A stretch of 64,000 nt of DNA from Reticulitermes speratus (GCA_021186555.1 JAJKFL010000427.1:22617238-22681237); one strand, 5' to 3'; shown: positions 20,023 to 31,480, numbered from the stretch's first letter. Numbers and translations: made by a program. The notes: a model not told the origin generated them from the letters alone.

Positions 20023-21383
20023 TTTTTTTAAAGTTCTTTCTTTATTTCTCTGTACAATTACATAGTCTGTTACACAGTAATCTAAATACAATTGTTCCTT
20101 TAACCAATTGCCATGACGCGTTGTTATTGAATTTCCTTCCATCCTGTTTTTTACTGGGATGACCCACCTCGTAATAGTAGTGAAAAGTGCCGAATAAAAA
20201 ACACTACCTATGTACCTTGGTTAATTATAACAGTGCATGTTTGGGTCTTTTATGGCTGTACCGTTTGTACAGCGGACAGATCATATCGTCCGATGTTCGC
20301 AACGAGGGGATTATTGTGTGCTTCACATTTGTCATAGAAGCGAACAGAGATGTGTAGCATGTACGTCCTGATGTGCTCGACCCCTAGTTCATGATGTAGC
20401 TCTGTTATGGGTGTACGTCTCGGTGCATTTCCAATGATGCGTAGGCATTTGTTTTGCAGCACTTGGAGCTGATTGAATGTGGATCTGCTAATAGATCACC
20501 AAACTGGTGCAGCATAAGCTACAATAGACCGAATAGCTGTGGTGTAGAGGAGTAATTTAGTTGATGCTTCCAGGTTTGATTCTCTGCCAAGGAGCGGAAA
20601 CAGTTTCCGCATTGTCCCCATCGCCTTTCCAATCTGCCCTGTGATATGTTTAGTATAGTTTAGAGTCGGCGTAAGTTGTAGCCCCAGGTACTTCACCTCT
20701 GTTGACCATGGGATTGGTATTTGTCCGATCTTGGGGGAGGGTGGTCTTACAGGACGTCGTTTGGTAAATAGAATAGCTTGCGTTTTGTTTGTGTTTACCT
20801 TCAGTCTCCATATTTCAAAATAGGCAGTAAGGCGTGTTAGGTTATAAGATAATCGGCGTGCTATAGTGTCAGGTTTCCACGATTGAGAAAAGATTGCTGT
20901 ATCGTCTGCAAACATAGAAAGTTGTACATAGGGGGTTCGTGGTAGATCTGACGTGTATATGTTGAATAGTATTGGTGAGAGTACGGCGCCTTGGGGAGCC
21001 CAGCCAAAAGCTTGTGGCATGAGTATGTACACCCCTCAACAGTAACCGTGAATGTCCGTCCTGTAAGGTACGAGCTGAGAAATTGAATAAGATATCGTGG
21101 GAAGTGATAGTGTATGAGTTTAAATAGCAGTCCGTTTCCCCATACCGAGTCAAATGCTTTTTCTAAATCAAGTAGTACCAGTCCTGTGTGTTTACGTAGA
21201 TTAAATCCATGGGTTATATGCTCCGTAAGTCGTGTTAGCTGCGTTGTAGTGGAATGTTTCCTTTTAACCCCAAATTGTTCGTTGGGAATAATTTCTTCTG
21301 TATGAATGTGGTTAAGTAGTCGTTTGACCACTATACTTTCTAAGAACTTGCTAAGGACAGGCAGGAGACTGATCGGTCGATAT
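20023..21383 (-). mobile_element. Jockey-like LINE, 5' truncated, inserted in the Gypsy integrase gene
   Basis: The insert is bounded by 11-bp duplications and has a poly(A) of about nine bases (read as T on plus, from 20021) at its minus-strand 3' end. It encodes reverse transcriptase: LLDLEKAFDSVW (about 21170), APQGAVLSPILF (about 21000), MFADDTAIFSQ (about 20910), KYLGLQL (about 20685) and a C-terminal LQNKCLRIIGNAPR (about 20455). A one-base frameshift near 21010 and an in-frame TGA at 20498-20496 inactivate it. The element lacks its 5' half, as usual for LINE copies. Confidence 0.85.
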
Positions 21384-21796
21384 TAGTAATCCTTGCTTTT
21401 TCTCTTCGCAGTTTCCAACCTCTCCTTCGCTATGACATAACTATGCTGTAGTCTCTGCTTTAGTTCTTGTACATAGCTATCTAAATTGTAATTAACACAT
21501 TCTGGTGGCTTCTGTAAGTAACCCGGTAAGTTAGCAATGCGCCCAAACATAAGCTCGAATGGTGTAAAGCCTGTAGCGCTATGTGGTGTTGTATTGTAAG
21601 GAAACACAGCTTACTTAACCCATTCATCCCAATTGGTTTGATCCTGGTTCACAAAATATCTGATGAATTCGACCAAAACACGATGAGTCCGTTCCAAAGA
21701 TCCGTTCGTCATAGGGTGCACCGCTGTGGTGTTTATTTTCTGAACATGTAGTAGTTTACATATGTTTTTGAATAACCCGCTAAGAAAGTTGGCACC
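21384..21796 (-). pseudogene. pol: Gypsy-type integrase core, 3' part
   Basis: The minus strand reads GANFLSGLF, TTAVHPMTNGSLERTHR (the E is the last residue of the DDE triad) and DQTNWDEWVK, then an in-frame TAA at 21613-21611, then FPYNTTPHSATGFTPFELMFGR up to the LINE insertion. The upstream part of pol is cut by the assembly gap. The integrase would insert element DNA into the genome; this copy is dead. Confidence 0.85.
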
Positions 21797-21896
21797 NNNN
21801 NNNNNNNNNNNNNNNNNNNNNNNNNNNNNNNNNNNNNNNNNNNNNNNNNNNNNNNNNNNNNNNNNNNNNNNNNNNNNNNNNNNNNNNNNNNNNNNN
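21797..21896. other. Assembly gap (100 N)
   Basis: Exactly 100 N, a standard placeholder for a gap of unknown size. The Gypsy sequence to the left does not visibly continue on the right, so the rest of the element may be missing or collapsed. Confidence 0.99.
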
Positions 21897-22430
21897 CAGA
21901 ACGAAGGGTGCTGTTCTAACTGAAAAAACCCGATGGTGACTTTGAGTGTCGACATATGTTTGTGGCCATCCTGCTATTTAAGCAGACTTTTGGGCCAACA
22001 TGGATTATGTTACATGAGCCGTACAGAACGACGTAGCCTAATGGGGAAATTCATAACATGCACTGCTCAGTAAATATTATTTTCATTACGTATTCTTCAG
22101 AAGAATTTGTACTTAAAAGATGTAGCCAAAAACATTACGCTATATAGGGGCATACACAAAAGAATGGTATGAACAGTGGGAAAAAGACCAAATCCCCCCA
22201 AGGGTTGTAGTTTCAGCAGAAGAAGAAGAAGAAAAAGAAGAAATACACTCGTAGCATGCCATAAAGGCACACAGGGAAATAGGGGTATAGCTCTACCCAC
22301 ACACAACCTTGGCGCTAAAAAGAAGTGGGTGCCTAATATTACTAGAGTCATGGAATTAGGGGAATTAAATAGGCAGGGTTTGTAACACAAATCAGAAACA
22401 TGGGAAAAGCAATAAAATTTTAGTCGAAAT
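21897..22430. other. Repeat-derived stretch with one MITE end
   Basis: gcatacacaaaagaatggt at about 22150-22168 matches the terminal repeat of the MITE at 29743-30300, without a visible partner. 22230-22370 resembles the SINE-like block at 26770-26870 (ggtatagct, cttggcgct). No gene seen. Confidence 0.4.
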
Positions 22431-22570
22431 ACCTGAAGGGAAGAAGCCACTTGCAAGATCTAAGCACATCCCTATATTTATGAGAGTATAATTAAAATGG
22501 CTTAAGGATACTGGGGGTGTGGACTGGATTCGTCTGACTCAAGGCGATAATGAAATTTCAAATAAAAAAA
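22430..22570 (+). pseudogene. LINE 3' tail fragment
   Basis: The plus strand has a decayed tail, GRKPLARSKH then GGVDWIRLTQGDNE. It matches a tail peptide (DWI-LAQD-WR-LVN-VMNLR type) that recurs at about 39060, 44975 and 57060. Only the extreme 3' end of the LINE is present. Confidence 0.5.
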
Positions 22571-23027
22571 TTCAATAGCTGAGCCTTTAATAATTTATTT
22601 AAAAAGGGATTCTGATGTACTGAGTCAGGAATGGAACATCTCACTGGAAAAGATCTATAGCTTTGCCAATTATTTACACATTGTTATTTCAGTTAGGATA
22701 TATGCGAACCAGTTCGATAAATTTCAGCTTCCCGTGTTTCACTGTAGAACTTATAGAATCGGGTTTTCTTCGTTTAGGCCTATCTTTGATTTGTTTAATG
22801 ACACTGTCAGCAACACAGAACACAGTGTCCGATGATTTGATAAAAAAATGGCATAGTCTGTTACGACGGATTCATAGCCTCTTCGAAAGCGAGTTCTCCA
22901 CAAAGTGCTGTCTAGTGCTTTCTCTTTCAATTTCCAGTATATTCTTGTTTCCTAAGATAATCAATAGCTGCTTTCGTCTTCTTCCTAATCTTCCCTTCCC
23001 TTTATCTTTTCCCTTTAATAACGTGTT

Positions 23028-23260
23028 TCAGAAAGCAGTTTCTACGCAAGATGTACCAATCCAGTTGCCTTCCTTCGTTTCATTGCATGCAGAATTTTCT
23101 TTCCTCCTTGACCCTTGTAATACTGGGCCCCTGCACCCTTTTCCAGCACCACATTTCAAAACTTTCAAAGTATTTCTGATATTGCCAATGTGTCCCCAAA
23201 TTTCAGCACCATACAAACTATGTTCCAAATGTAGCAATGTTTCAGTTTCTTCCTTAAATT
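23028..23260 (-). pseudogene. LINE C-terminal fragment
   Basis: The minus strand reads LLHLEHSLYGAEIWG, the common end-of-RT motif (LYGAEIWG) of non-LTR elements, followed by divergent sequence. The long plus-strand frame at 22663-23280 is probably a shadow. Low certainty on the limits. Confidence 0.45.
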
Positions 23261-23397
23261 TAAGTCCAGTTTGCTTGTGAAAAGAGTCTTATTCTTGTTG
23301 ATGGTCCTTTTGCCATGGCAACACCGGATTTAATTTTATGTATGCATGTTGCGCCATTTTTTACGAATGGTATTGAATAGCAAACTGTAAAGGAAGT

Positions 23398-23430
23398 GAG
23401 AGAGAGAGAGAGAGAGAGAGAAAAAAAAAG
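23398..23430. repeat. (GA)n microsatellite followed by A run
   Basis: About eleven GA dinucleotides followed by a short A tract. Confidence 0.9.
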
Positions 23431-23799
23431 CAAATCGTATTTAGGCATTTGGAAGGACGGAAAATTCTATGAGACCATAATAATATTCCCGCCTAGTGTC
23501 AGACCGGGAACATATCGTATGTGTGCGTAGCATTTTTTTGAAATAAATTTTTATATTTTCATCTCAAAACTATAGAATTGTCAGGGAGGATTATGTAGAG
23601 CATTACGCAATTGGCTATCCGCTCAATTCGCTTGTGCCACCTGGGGGGCATTTTCGACTTGTTAATGCTCGACACAACCTCTCTGCTTATTACAATATTA
23701 CAGCAACATCATCAGATTCGGACACAACGTAAACGCATAGGGCCCAATAAAACTACCCGACAATGACCTTAGTTTAAAATTAATTATGTGGGCTACCAG

Positions 23800-24115
23800 T
23801 AATAATAAGGGAGCCGAAATACATCCGTGAACTAGGCTATGGGCTGAACGTCTGAGTAAACGTGGTTCGATTCCCGGGAAAGGTAAAAAAATTATTCTCC
23901 ACTCCCCCAAAAAGTCCCCGACCAATCTGGGGCCCGTACAGGGTTCCTATTCGTGGGCACCGGAAATCACTTCCCGTTTGCAAAGGGTCGGGGGGTGAAA
24001 CTGACCCTCCTCCTTGAGGGGAAGTTAAGAAGCGTGGAGTTATACCCTTTACTCCCCATTACACCTTCATGGGGTGCGGAGGGACAACTTCAAGTTTACC
24101 TTAATGTCAATAATA
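23800..24115 (+). mobile_element. tRNA-derived SINE-like element
   Basis: A pol III B-box-like GTGGTTCGATTCCCGGG at about 23860-23876 follows an A-box-like region (23838-23852). The body has recurring GC-rich blocks (ggggcccgtacagggttcc) and an AT-rich tail near 24110. It is related in structure to the copies at 36950 and 40660. Confidence 0.55.
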
Positions 24116-24375
24116 AATGACGTATTATGGCAAGATGGAAAGTAAAATCGTATTTACAGACCACAGAAATGATTTCCAATTATTTTAGTATATTACACGT
24201 GCAAGATGCATCTTTCTTCTCTTTTTCTTATTCATTAATAATGCAGATCCTTCCCTCCTTATGTGTTAATTTTATGAAGAATAAGCATCCGCTTTCATGT
24301 GCCTTAAGATTTGATCTGCAATAAACTGTATTTTCTTCACATCCATCTTTCTGTCCGTCCGCAAATAACGAGTTG

Positions 24376-24950
24376 CCCAGGAGTGCTGGTCGGGCTTTCC
24401 TTTGATAACAAGTACAGCGCGGGTTATGCCATACACAGGAGTGTGGTCTGCTTCCTTGATAACAAGAAGTACAGCGCAGTTATGCCAAAACACAGGGTGC
24501 GGGTCTCCCTTTCCTTTGATAACAGAAGTACAGCGCAGTTATGGCATACACGGGAGGGCTGGTCTGCTTTCCTTTGGGATAACAAGAAGTACAGCGCAGT
24601 TATGCCTACACAGGAGTGCTGGTCTGCTTTCCTTTAATAACAAGAAGTACAGCGCAGTTATGGCATAAAACAGGAGTGCTGGCTGCTTTCCTTTGATAAC
24701 AAGAGTACAGCGCAGTTATGCCATACACAGGAGTGCTGGTCTGCTTTCCTTTAATAACAAGAAGTACAGCGCATTTTATGCCATACCGGAGTTGCTGGTT
24801 GCTTTCCTTTGTAAAAAGAAGTACAGCGCGTTATGCCATCACAGGAGTGCTGGCTCTTTCCTTTTAAAACAAAAGTACAGCGCAGTATGCCATACACAGG
24901 AGTGCTGGTCGCTTCCTTTAATAACAAGAAGTACAGCGCAGTTAGGCATA
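24376..24950. repeat. Tandem repeat, about 58-bp unit, 10 copies
   Basis: The core tacagcgc recurs at about 24413, 24470, 24529, 24590, 24648, 24706, 24765, 24822, 24876 and 24932, inside a unit reading ataacaagaagtacagcgca plus ttatgccatacacaggagtg plus a ctgctttccttt stretch. Copies differ mostly by single-base losses, so much of the variation may be sequencing error. Confidence 0.9.
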
Positions 24951-25282
24951 CACAAAAAACATTTCTTTCGTTGATTCTTCCTCACTTATATTTGTTTTTA
25001 GTGCCGCTTATCTCATACGAGATAACTTATCTTCATGGAGACAAACTCCGTTAGACACAACTTTATTATTAAAATGACACCGCGAAGATTAGCAGGCAAC
25101 AGGTTTTGGCTTTTTGCAGGTTATCATCAGGTCTATTACAGTATCAAACAAACGTTACTCATATATACACATTTGTACAAAGATAAAGGGACCTCGGTGT
25201 TTGAGATTAAGGGTTATGTACCATGTGAAAGATGTTTTAAATATAAACATAAAGGGTTCTAATGCGTGTATATATAACTTAT

Positions 25283-25510
25283 TTGTCTATGGCTGCTCGC
25301 TTGGGGTTTGGGTTCGAATCCCACCGGGGGCATGGATGTATGTCCCCTTGTGAGTGTGTGTGTTGTCAGTGAGGTCTCTGCGATGGGCTGGTCCCTCGCC
25401 CCAGAGGAGTCCTACCGAGTGTGGGGTGTCTGGATGTGTGATTGCGAAGCCTCGAAAAATGAGGAGGCCTAGGCCCCATAGGGGCTGTCGAGCCATAGGA
25501 AAAAATATAT
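25283..25510 (+). mobile_element. tRNA-derived SINE, same family as 44570-44830
   Basis: B-box GGTTCGAATCCC at about 25312-25323, then a body shared with the 44.6-kb copy (gcatggatgt, gaggccctctgcgatgggct-like, gcgaagcctcgaaaaat, ggggctgtcgagc) ending ATAGG and an A-rich tail. The 5' head is partly lost. Confidence 0.75.
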
Positions 25511-26750
25511 ATAGCTTATTATTTGGTTTATTAATTAAACAGCTATTGGATGATCTTAAGGAAAAGAGAAGATACTGGAAATGAAAGAGGAAACACAAAA
25601 TCGCACCCTGTGGGAGAACTCGCTTTGAAAAGGTACGGGCCCCGTCGTAAGACAGACTACAGAATGAATGAATTATATATAGTCATTAGTAAAATGTCTT
25701 GTAAAAATATTTCTCAAAAGTGATACCACTAAATTTAAACGATCCAATCTCCGTCTTGATCACTCTAATAATATTCCTTGATGAGTTCAAAACATGAAAC
25801 TCCCCATTATGCAATTTTCTCCATTTGCTGAACACGGAAATATTAAATTAAATCTCATTTCGTGGGGACTGCAATTCGTTAAACCCTACGGCAGAAGCAG
25901 TCTGCACTCCTGCAGGTAAGCTAAAGTGGGATAGCATTTATATAGTCTGGTAAAAGAAACTCGCTCCGTAGCAGACAGCCACACCATTACCATGTTAATT
26001 GTTCCTTATAAAGTCTGGGGTCCTCTCAGGCCGTCGTTTTTAAGCATCCTGGAGCAAAACTTCGCTGTGGCCGCCTGAGTGTTTCTATACTCAGCTTGAC
26101 CACCTTTTTTGGAGATCCATTTATTAATAAAGGAAAGGCATTGAAGTCGGCATCAGCTTATATCGAAAATACGTGATGTCAGACTGGCGGTCCTCGCCAT
26201 CGGCCCTGATGGTGGAGGCAGAAAAGGATTCCGAACGTTGGATTTTTTTTCCAGTTATGACGCTGCTGGCAGTCAGACAAAGTTATGTGGGGTTTTGGTA
26301 GCCGCGAAAGCTTCTAGTGTTACATATATAAATCTTATACGTTATACCGGAGCATGGTTCTTCTTCAGCAGATAAACCAGACGCTAAACCGGTTAAGATG
26401 TGCCTCAAATTTGGGGAACTTGAATTTTTATGACGTTAAGAAGTAAATTCACTTTCAGACTGTACAATTGTTGCACTGATAAATTTTGTATCATCATATC
26501 CGGTTTAACACCGTATTCACAAGAGCCTGCCACCGGGCTCCCTCTTGACCCAAACTGAGTCCAGTCGTAACTCTCAATATTCCTTACGTACTTGTACCGT
26601 ACATTTTTAATTTATATTAATCTTAATGCAGAAAATGTTTTTGTCTGCATAAGATATATATTCATATTCCTCTTCGAAAGATAGACTTTAATGTTAGGCA
26701 GAAGAAATCAGGCCGACATGTTTCCTAATGCTGCTTTTGCTAGCCGTAAA
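25511..26750. other. Non-coding stretch
   Basis: No gene or clear repeat structure. 25600-25680 has a short GC-rich piece typical of degraded SINE sequence. The rest is AT-rich intergenic DNA. Confidence 0.35.
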
Positions 26751-26754
26751 GGTA

Positions 26755-27025
26755 AAGTTCACACTAGAACAGGCCATGAAGGCCTAGAGGGGGAGTAAAG
26801 GTATAGCTGTACTCTTCTTTAACCTCGGCGCTGGGACGTTGTGGGTGTTCAACGCAAACCCTCGGGCCGATTTTCCCCGCCAAAGACACGCGGTACCCAT
26901 TGATAGGGGGGCTGGGAGGCCCTAGGGCCGGTCGGAACATGCGGAAATTCTCGCCTTCACCGGGATTTGAACCCCGGGAACGTCCAGCCCGTAGCGAGCT
27001 ATCCCGACCCACGTTGTTAACCGTA
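26755..27025 (-). mobile_element. tRNA-derived SINE, minus strand
   Basis: On the minus strand a tRNA-like head reads AGCTCGCTACGGGCTGGACG with B-box GGGGTTCAAATCCCGG (about 26970-26955), then a body containing CGGCGCTGG complement and ending near a gaaggcctagaggggg block at about 26775. The same body block appears in decayed form at 22230-22370 and 45300-45440. Confidence 0.6.
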
Positions 27026-27189
27026 AGTTTCATTTATGTAGGCCTTTATATCAATTTTCTTTTAGATCTATAAATCAGAAAGGGAAATTTCGAAACTGAA
27101 AGGAAATTTTACCTTAAAACAATTACTCTCTGTATTTTGTATCGCATACAAAAATCCGTAGAATATTATATGTGCTGGGTTGCCTTACG

Positions 27190-27725
27190 CTTGAAGAAAA
27201 ACTGGTGTTCGTTTCAGGTACTTTGTGTAGTACTTGCTGCTGGTATGATGAAAAAACAGTTTGCATAGCACAAGTCACAAAATATTCTACACGCTGACTG
27301 TCTTACGCATGGCAACTAGGTGTTCCCCAACTCACAGTCAGAATATCTACGTCCTGGGCTAACTAACGCGTGAAAAAATATGGTGATCGCTTCTCGCAAA
27401 CCTTTGTATGGTCTACGCACTTGGGGTCTGCATTTCACAGTCCTCAGAATTCTACGATTGAGTTGTAGTGTACGTGACAATTGCTGGTGTTCGCATCTCA
27501 AAAAACCTTAGAAAAATCTAAGCAGGTTTCGTATGCATAACACAGCCCGTGGAATATTTTACCTACTGGGCTGTATTACGTATCCAAACTGTTGTTGTTC
27601 GCAATTCACAATCCATAGAATATTCTACATACGGGGCTCTAGTATGCATTAAAACAGTTGGCGTTCGCATTTCACAGTCCCCAGAAATTTACCTACTGGC
27701 TGAGTGCTGTAAAGTTTCCCGAACT
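27190..27725. repeat. Old divergent tandem repeat, about 65-75 bp unit, 8 copies
   Basis: Variants of gttcgcatttcacagtcc, then agaatattctac, then ctgggctgtattacg recur with starts near 27208, 27259, 27320, 27384, 27426, 27488, 27597 and 27668. Copies differ by many substitutions, so this array is much older than those at 24 and 33 kb. Confidence 0.7.
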
Positions 27726-28945
27726 AAACATGGAAGATGTCCGCATAAAGAAATCAATTGAACGAGTCTGTCTGCACATGCATGTTCCATTCTAAACCAC
27801 GTAGCATAATTTTAGATTTTATATTTGTAGACTCACAATTAGAAGTATTTGTTTAGAATAATATCAATCCCAAATGCCCCAGCTTAAGCATACCTTACTA
27901 AGACACTATTCCACTCTGAAAAGAGGTTATCGCAAGAATATTGTGTATAATTTAACCCCATTAATGGGTTGTATCTACAATGTATTGTGTTTAATGTTGT
28001 TGATTTAAAAATATAATTTTTGTCGGGTTGTAAAGAAAATGCCCTTTCCCTTAAATTATATATCAGTAAGAGAATTTGTTACAAATTATGAATTTTAAAG
28101 ACAATTATTAAAAAATGGTCATCTAAATTAATGTGTGTATAAAATAGGAAAATAGAGTAAAAGCAAAGGCACTTATTATTTATTTATTATTTATTTATTA
28201 AAACGACACCAGTGATTGAAAGCTGTGCGTTTTTAAAGGGTAAAATTTTAAAGCATAAATTTCTCTGCAGAAATATAAAATAAGCAGTTCCGACAGATCT
28301 CAAAGCCAGTTTCCATACTGCTTTGATTCTAGTTCTGTTTTATCTGTAGGTATTCTTTCATTTAGGCGGGTAAGCTCTGTAACGTCAACACTATCTCAAA
28401 GAATCGCATGGGTCAATATGTTGCTATTTTTGCCTTACACACAGTTTTGTTTGTAGTATGCATAGCAGAAAGAAATTTCACAAAGTCTCCAGCTGAGACG
28501 CATGTAAAGTTAGCGAGCCTAGGCTGATGTCACAAGTGGGGAGAGTGCGCGAGTCGTGTGGCGCGTAGATCAGTGTGGTTTCTGCTATCAGAGCGGTGGA
28601 GGTGCCAGTATTGGGGTCTGATTACGAGCAGCTGTAATCATGTCACTGATGTTGAGGGCGTAGATTTTAAGAAATTTCCGCTGAAGTGTCATGGAAAATG
28701 ACGGGGACTTTTTGGATGTAACCCTTCTATATGTATGTTTAATTAAAAACAGCTAAAATGATTCAAAGATGAAATTGGGAGCGCAAAGTTACAAAAAATA
28801 CATCGACCTCAAACTTCGATTTCCTTAAATTTTTTTTGGAGTACTCTAACAAATACACTTCCACTTCACAGTAAACATCAAAAACTCGCGAGATTTCAGG
28901 CTTCAGTCTGAGGACTTCGCTGTCCAGATGTCACGCAGCGTATAT
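27726..28945. other. Non-coding, AT-rich stretch
   Basis: A (TTATTTA)n patch lies at about 28167-28200. 28490-28650 is more GC-rich and could be an old exon or promoter, but no coding or splice evidence was found. Confidence 0.35.
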
Positions 28946-29742
28946 TGGGTAGCTTTTACCCTTGAAGATGGAACAGACAGACTGTCCCGAACGTCGGGTT
29001 TAAAAACAATTAATTTTCGCTATGTAATATCACAAAAAAACGAAAGAATCAGACTTTCCATTACAGAACCTTGACACTTTTTAAGGAAATGTCGGTGTTT
29101 ATCTTGAGAGTCATACGAAACATAAAGCCGCTTTATAGGATAAATGCCTGTCTTTTGAAAGGCTAAAAGAAAATGTTAAGAGGATAAAGAAAGAAGAACT
29201 GAAAGCAAATAGACGGGCGATGAATGCTAGAACCCATGTTGTAGGGAGCGGTGGACTTTAAAGTGGTGTGTCTCCTGTAGCGAAAATTTTCCTCACAAGA
29301 ATAAAATATTAAGTTTAAAGAGACTTAAATTGAGACATCTGAAAATTTAAATTTCGTAAAAATAGGAAGATGCAGGTGTTCCAAAAAGCACTTTCCAACT
29401 TTAAACAACATAAGAATTATAAACATTCAAAACATGTACAAATTCTTAAAATCAAATTAAGAGAATTATTTTCCTTTAAATTTCTATGAATTGTAAAACA
29501 TATTGTAAATTTACTAAACATTAAAAAAAGTTATGAAATATCAATTACGATATCGCGAAACTTTAGTAGATCATAAATATTCAGAAGCCCTGATGATGAA
29601 GCTAAAAGGAAAAGGTAAAGGTATCCCTTTACAGCCTTGAAGATAAATAGTAAGTGGGGGAAACGTATCATCTACTGCCAGTATGTAACTTGACAGGCTG
29701 TAACATATTTAATGGCCTCATTCAATAAAACGTAAGTAAATA
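28946..29742. other. Hairpin-family fragment and non-coding DNA
   Basis: Plus strand about 28955-29005 carries UUUUACCC, UUGAAGA, a stem, GAAC, GUC and GGGUUUAAAA: a decayed member of the hairpin family at 31269 and 56623. The rest, to 29742, is AT-rich with no gene seen. Confidence 0.4.
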
Positions 29743-30300
29743 CAGGGCATACACAAAAGAATGGTGCGGTTCAAAACTGAATAAAGAATTTATGTCTCAC
29801 ATTACACGGGCACACATACACCGTCAGCGGCGGCAACTGTCCAAGTTTCTCATGCGCTACCAGCAGTTCGTTCTCATGCTTACTGGTGGCCGCGGGGGCC
29901 AGTTTCAAAGTTTGGCGTTGCAGCAGGGAAAGGCTTTCTGTGTGCTCCTTTTTGGAGGTGTCCAGATCTGTGATACAGTGCAGCGTGATTTCTTTCTTTG
30001 GGGTTCGTTAAAGACAGCGTTTATGTACCACCATTGCCCACGTCCTCCATGAAATTCGTGATCGGATAACGCATGCACTGCAGGCCATTACAGCGGACAT
30101 GCTACACCGGTCTGGAATGAGTTTTGATTACCGTGTGGATGTGTGTCGTGTGACCCAGGGGCACACATTGAAGGATTGTAATTACCAAATGTGAAACTTG
30201 GACAGTTGCCGCCGCTGACGGTGTATGTTGTGCCCGTGTAAGGAAGAAACACATTTTTTATTCACTTTTGAAACCGCACCATTCTTTTGTGTATGCCCTG
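29743..30300. mobile_element. MITE of a Tc1/mariner-type transposon, TIRs about 113 bp
   Basis: The ends CAGGGCATACACAAAAGAAT and its complement are flanked by TA on both sides (29741-29742, 30301-30302). The inverted repeats extend about 113 bp inward with few mismatches. Inside, plus-strand remnants of a transposase C-terminus are readable in shifting frames (DFFLWGSLK, then FDYRVDVCRVTQGAHIE near 30120-30175). It is therefore an internal-deletion derivative of an insect Tc1/mariner-type element and cannot move by itself. Confidence 0.8.
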
Positions 30301-30302
30301 TA

Positions 30303-30490
30303 TTATAGACAGTCCCCAACAAATGCACAAACCATCAATAAAGGTATAAATTAACCTTTTATCAATTAAAACCCCTACACATGTTTAATTATGATAAAAA
30401 GGTTAATTTATACCTTTATTGATGGTTTGTGCATTTGTTGGTGACTGTCTATAATACAAAAATGCCCACGGTGAATTAAGACTAAAGTAA
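30303..30490. mobile_element. Penelope-like hairpin element, core deleted
   Basis: Two arms of about 65 bp are nearly perfect inverted copies (ttatagacagt...aacaaatgcac on the left, the complement on the right), followed by a tail containing atgcccacggtgaattaagac. Arms and tail match the element at 30803-31196. Between the arms only part of the hammerhead-like core remains (minus strand AAACATGTGTAGGGG). Confidence 0.6.
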
Positions 30491-30802
30491 GTAAGTATCT
30501 TGGGTCAAAAGCAGATTACACAACAGGATGCAGAAACACGAAATTAAGTGAGTAATTTGTTGCCATTTTTTTGGTTAACTGCATTTATATTGGTTCACAA
30601 ATATAAAATGATCTCAACGTCCATTACTGTTAAAAGAAGACGGTTTTAATACACTATCAATTATCGCAGCGTACTGTACATACTGGGCGAAATTTTATGT
30701 GTCTGCTTAGAGCATGTCGTTAGAATCCGATATAAAGAGGAGGAAATGTAAAACAACGGGACACACCAGTCTTTGGTCTACATTATGATCTTAATTTATT
30801 AG

Positions 30803-31196
30803 TTTTTTGATAACACCAACAAAATGCACAAATTAATAAAGGCGAAAATTAGCTCCTTATCATGATTTTAACCCCACAGCGTTCAGCCCCTTTATGAGCC
30901 ATCATCAGGGGTTTTCCTTATGAAAAGTGCTTTTCAAATGCTGGATCTGTTGATGACACTTGTAAAATTATGCACTATTTAGAGCATAAAAACACTCGTT
31001 CATGAACGAGGGTTTTTATCCAGCATTTGAAAAGCAAATTTTCATAAGGAAAACCCTGGATGAAGGCCATAAAAGAGCTGAAACGCGTGTAGGGTTAAAA
31101 TCATGATAAGGAGCTAATTTGCACCTTTATTAATTTGTGCATTTGTTGGTGTATAATCTAAAATAATAAAATGCACGGTGAGTTAAGACTAAAGAT
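30803..31196. mobile_element. Penelope-like hairpin element with hammerhead-like cores, 394 bp
   Basis: TCTTAATTTATTAG flanks it exactly at 30789-30802 and 31197-31210 (14-bp target duplication). It is a long inverted repeat with a tail containing aatgcacggtgagttaagac. The left arm, minus strand, reads AACCC-CUGAUGA (30908-30902), a stem, GAA and GGGGUU; the right arm, plus strand about 31051-31097, reads AACCCUGGAUGA, a stem, CUGAAAC, GUA and GGGUU. Both arms show small lesions in the core. The structure fits a Penelope-like terminal repeat; no Penelope RT or GIY-YIG gene is present. Confidence 0.65.
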
Positions 31197-31268
31197 TCTT
31201 AATTTATTAGGTTTGCATCCGCCCGTGGCAGCCTTAACATGGATGCAGTGCACAAACACAACTCATGC

Positions 31269-31480
31269 GTGGAATCTGCTGTCTTCTGGGATATTACACA
31301 GCGTTGAGTGGGAGTTCTGTACCGTGTTCGGGACAACCTATCGGTCCCAATCAAGGGGCAGACTCCTTGAGGATGGGACCGATATGTTGTCCCCAAACGT
31401 CGGTTACAGAACTACCACTCAACGCTGGGGAATATCCCAGGAAGACAGCAATTCATCTACATCACGGGAAGCCTGAAATC
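31269..31480 (+). mobile_element. Palindromic SINE-like hairpin element, 212 bp
   Basis: ACACAACTCATGC flanks it at 31256-31268 and 31481-31493 (13-bp perfect duplication). The inner part is a large hairpin around gggaccgatatgttgtccc-like sequence; the end reads cacgggaagcctgaaatc. The same ends occur in the 56623-56824 copy in opposite orientation. It encodes no protein and shows no poly(A). Confidence 0.7.

Noticed and set aside
22663..23280. 205-codon plus-strand frame
   Set aside because: No motif, composition of random AT-rich DNA, and the opposite strand carries a recognisable LINE end.
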